This document shows positions 11,930 to 12,711 of a stretch of DNA of 12,711 bases, in pieces. Origin of the DNA: Bacillota bacterium (lineage in GTDB: Bacteria > Bacillota_A > Clostridia > Lachnospirales > Lachnospiraceae); contig JAEZSL010000175.1 in assembly GCA_023443925.1 (NCBI GenBank), positions 1 through 12,711 on the forward strand. Direction: 5' to 3'. How positions within the stretch are numbered: position 1 is the stretch's first letter; the number at the start of each line of letters is the position of its first letter. Position numbers and translations under genes: made by a program. Under the pieces are notes generated by a model, which did no database searches, was not told the DNA's origin, and saw nothing but the letters and a program-made list of their open reading frames with translations.

Positions 11930-12711
11930 ATGAGTTGGATTAATAAAATTCAGGAAGCAATTAATTATATTGAAAATAACCTTCTGGAGAACATTACAAT
12001 TGAAAGTGTAGGAAAAGAAATTAATTATGCACCATCTTCCTTTCAAAATCTTTTTAGTGCGGTAACAGGTTATTCCATCGGGGAATATATAAGATTTCGC
12101 AGGCTATCCTGTGCAGCAGAAGAGCTTGCCGAGAATAAGCTTTCCGTAACTGAGATTTCTTTTAAATATGGGTACGAAACTGTCGAGGCATTTTCAAAGG
12201 CCTTTAAAAGATTGTTTCATTGTTCACCCTCCAAACATGCCAGGGTAAATGCAAATTATCCGAAATTTACTCCTATCAATATTGATTTCAGAATATATGG
12301 AGGTTTTTGTATGGCAAAGAATTTTATACCCGGACTTTTAAAGGTGGATTGGAGCGATACCAATAGACAGAATGAATTTGTGAACAGTGTCGTATCCGCA
12401 CTTAATGCAATCGGTGAACAGCTTGATTATGATTATGTATGTGCAATATCAGGAAGTGCTTTTCGCACCTCATTTTCCATGCCTTCTTCGGAAGAATGGA
12501 ACCATGGCAATTATCATGTAATACACACACCTGCTATTATTGAGCATACCTTTAAAATGCTGGGATATAAAGTTACACATCATATCCGCGGGGACTATGA
12601 AAAGGATAAGAGGCTCATTGTTGACAGCATAGACCGGGGTATGCCGGTTATTACGCTGGAAGGAGTAATTAATTGCTCCGATGCTTGTGTTATTTCCGGT
12701 TATGATAACGA
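11930..12711 (+). CDS. AraC-family regulator fused to a papain-like (C39/BtrH-type) domain, 3' end missing
   Basis: Reading from ATG 11930, preceded by GGGAAGGGAG (11914-11923), the frame is open to the window end (260 codons). The N-terminal 105 residues form the AraC DNA-binding domain. Its first helix-turn-helix is near 22-47 (SVGKEINYAPSSFQNLF), its second near 71-100 (LSVTEISFKYGYETVEAFSK, then AFKRLFHCSP). After a linker, residues from about 130 onward resemble the cysteine-peptidase/BtrH-like domains found after AraC domains in Lachnospiraceae. The signs are DYVCAISGSAFRTSFS (168-183), a helix TPAIIEHTFKMLGYKV, and RLIVDSIDRGMPVITL (228-243). C171 occupies the region where the nucleophile would be expected, but activity is uncertain. 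The domain may act as a ligand sensor. Its target genes are probably downstream, outside the window. Confidence 0.85.
   Translation, partial: MSWINKIQEAINYIENNLLENITIESVGKEINYAPSSFQNLFSAVTGYSIGEYIRFRRLSCAAEELAENKLSVTEISFKYGYETVEAFSKAFKRLFHCSPSKHARVNANYPKFTPINIDFRIYGGFCMAKNFIPGLLKVDWSDTNRQNEFVNSVVSALNAIGEQLDYDYVCAISGSAFRTSFSMPSSEEWNHGNYHVIHTPAIIEHTFKMLGYKVTHHIRGDYEKDKRLIVDSIDRGMPVITLEGVINCSDACVISGYDN

Overview
The window looks like chromosomal DNA of a low-GC, Gram-positive, spore-forming anaerobe, most likely a Lachnospiraceae-type Clostridium. The reasons are strong AGGAGG-type ribosome sites, TTG starts, a LysM/GH18 protein of the spore-cortex-lytic type, a PurA variant that I associate with Lachnospiraceae, and an AraC regulator fused to a papain-like domain. 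This is a judgement from sequence style and remembered families, not from a search. No rRNA, tRNA, CRISPR, transposase or phage gene was seen.

Left part (1-5306): the window opens inside a C39-like cysteine-peptidase-fold gene. An 818-bp non-coding stretch follows. It holds a striking array of about 16 AT-rich modules (643-892) and a GC-richer island with two hairpins (about 1031-1162). Next come four co-directional genes: a class-3 aldehyde dehydrogenase, a small GNAT acetyltransferase, an ArsC/Spx-fold protein and a LysR regulator. They are probably one transcription unit, perhaps for aldehyde or oxidative stress. A structured leader (4384-4456) precedes an MBL-fold hydrolase.

Middle (5307-9894): a dUTPase gene (dut) ends in a near-perfect hairpin terminator and faces, convergently, a LysM-LysM-GH18 protein. 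That protein resembles SleL/YaaH but has lost all the acidic catalytic residues. Divergent from it, with a good promoter, are a HAD phosphatase, a DUF523 (TudS-like) protein, a 16-bp degenerate tandem repeat, and a lipoprotein combining DUF3221-like and DUF4362-like parts. A strong terminator closes this group.

Right part (9983-12711): purA stands alone between two intrinsic terminators. A 550-bp gap then carries a good sigma-A promoter, a possible 48-codon ORF, and an RNA leader with mutually exclusive hairpins. It leads into an AraC regulator fused to a papain-like domain and cut by the window edge.

The genes are mostly housekeeping and accessory metabolism. The least explained material is in the intergenic DNA: the 643-892 array, the 8996-9121 repeat, and the leader of the AraC gene.
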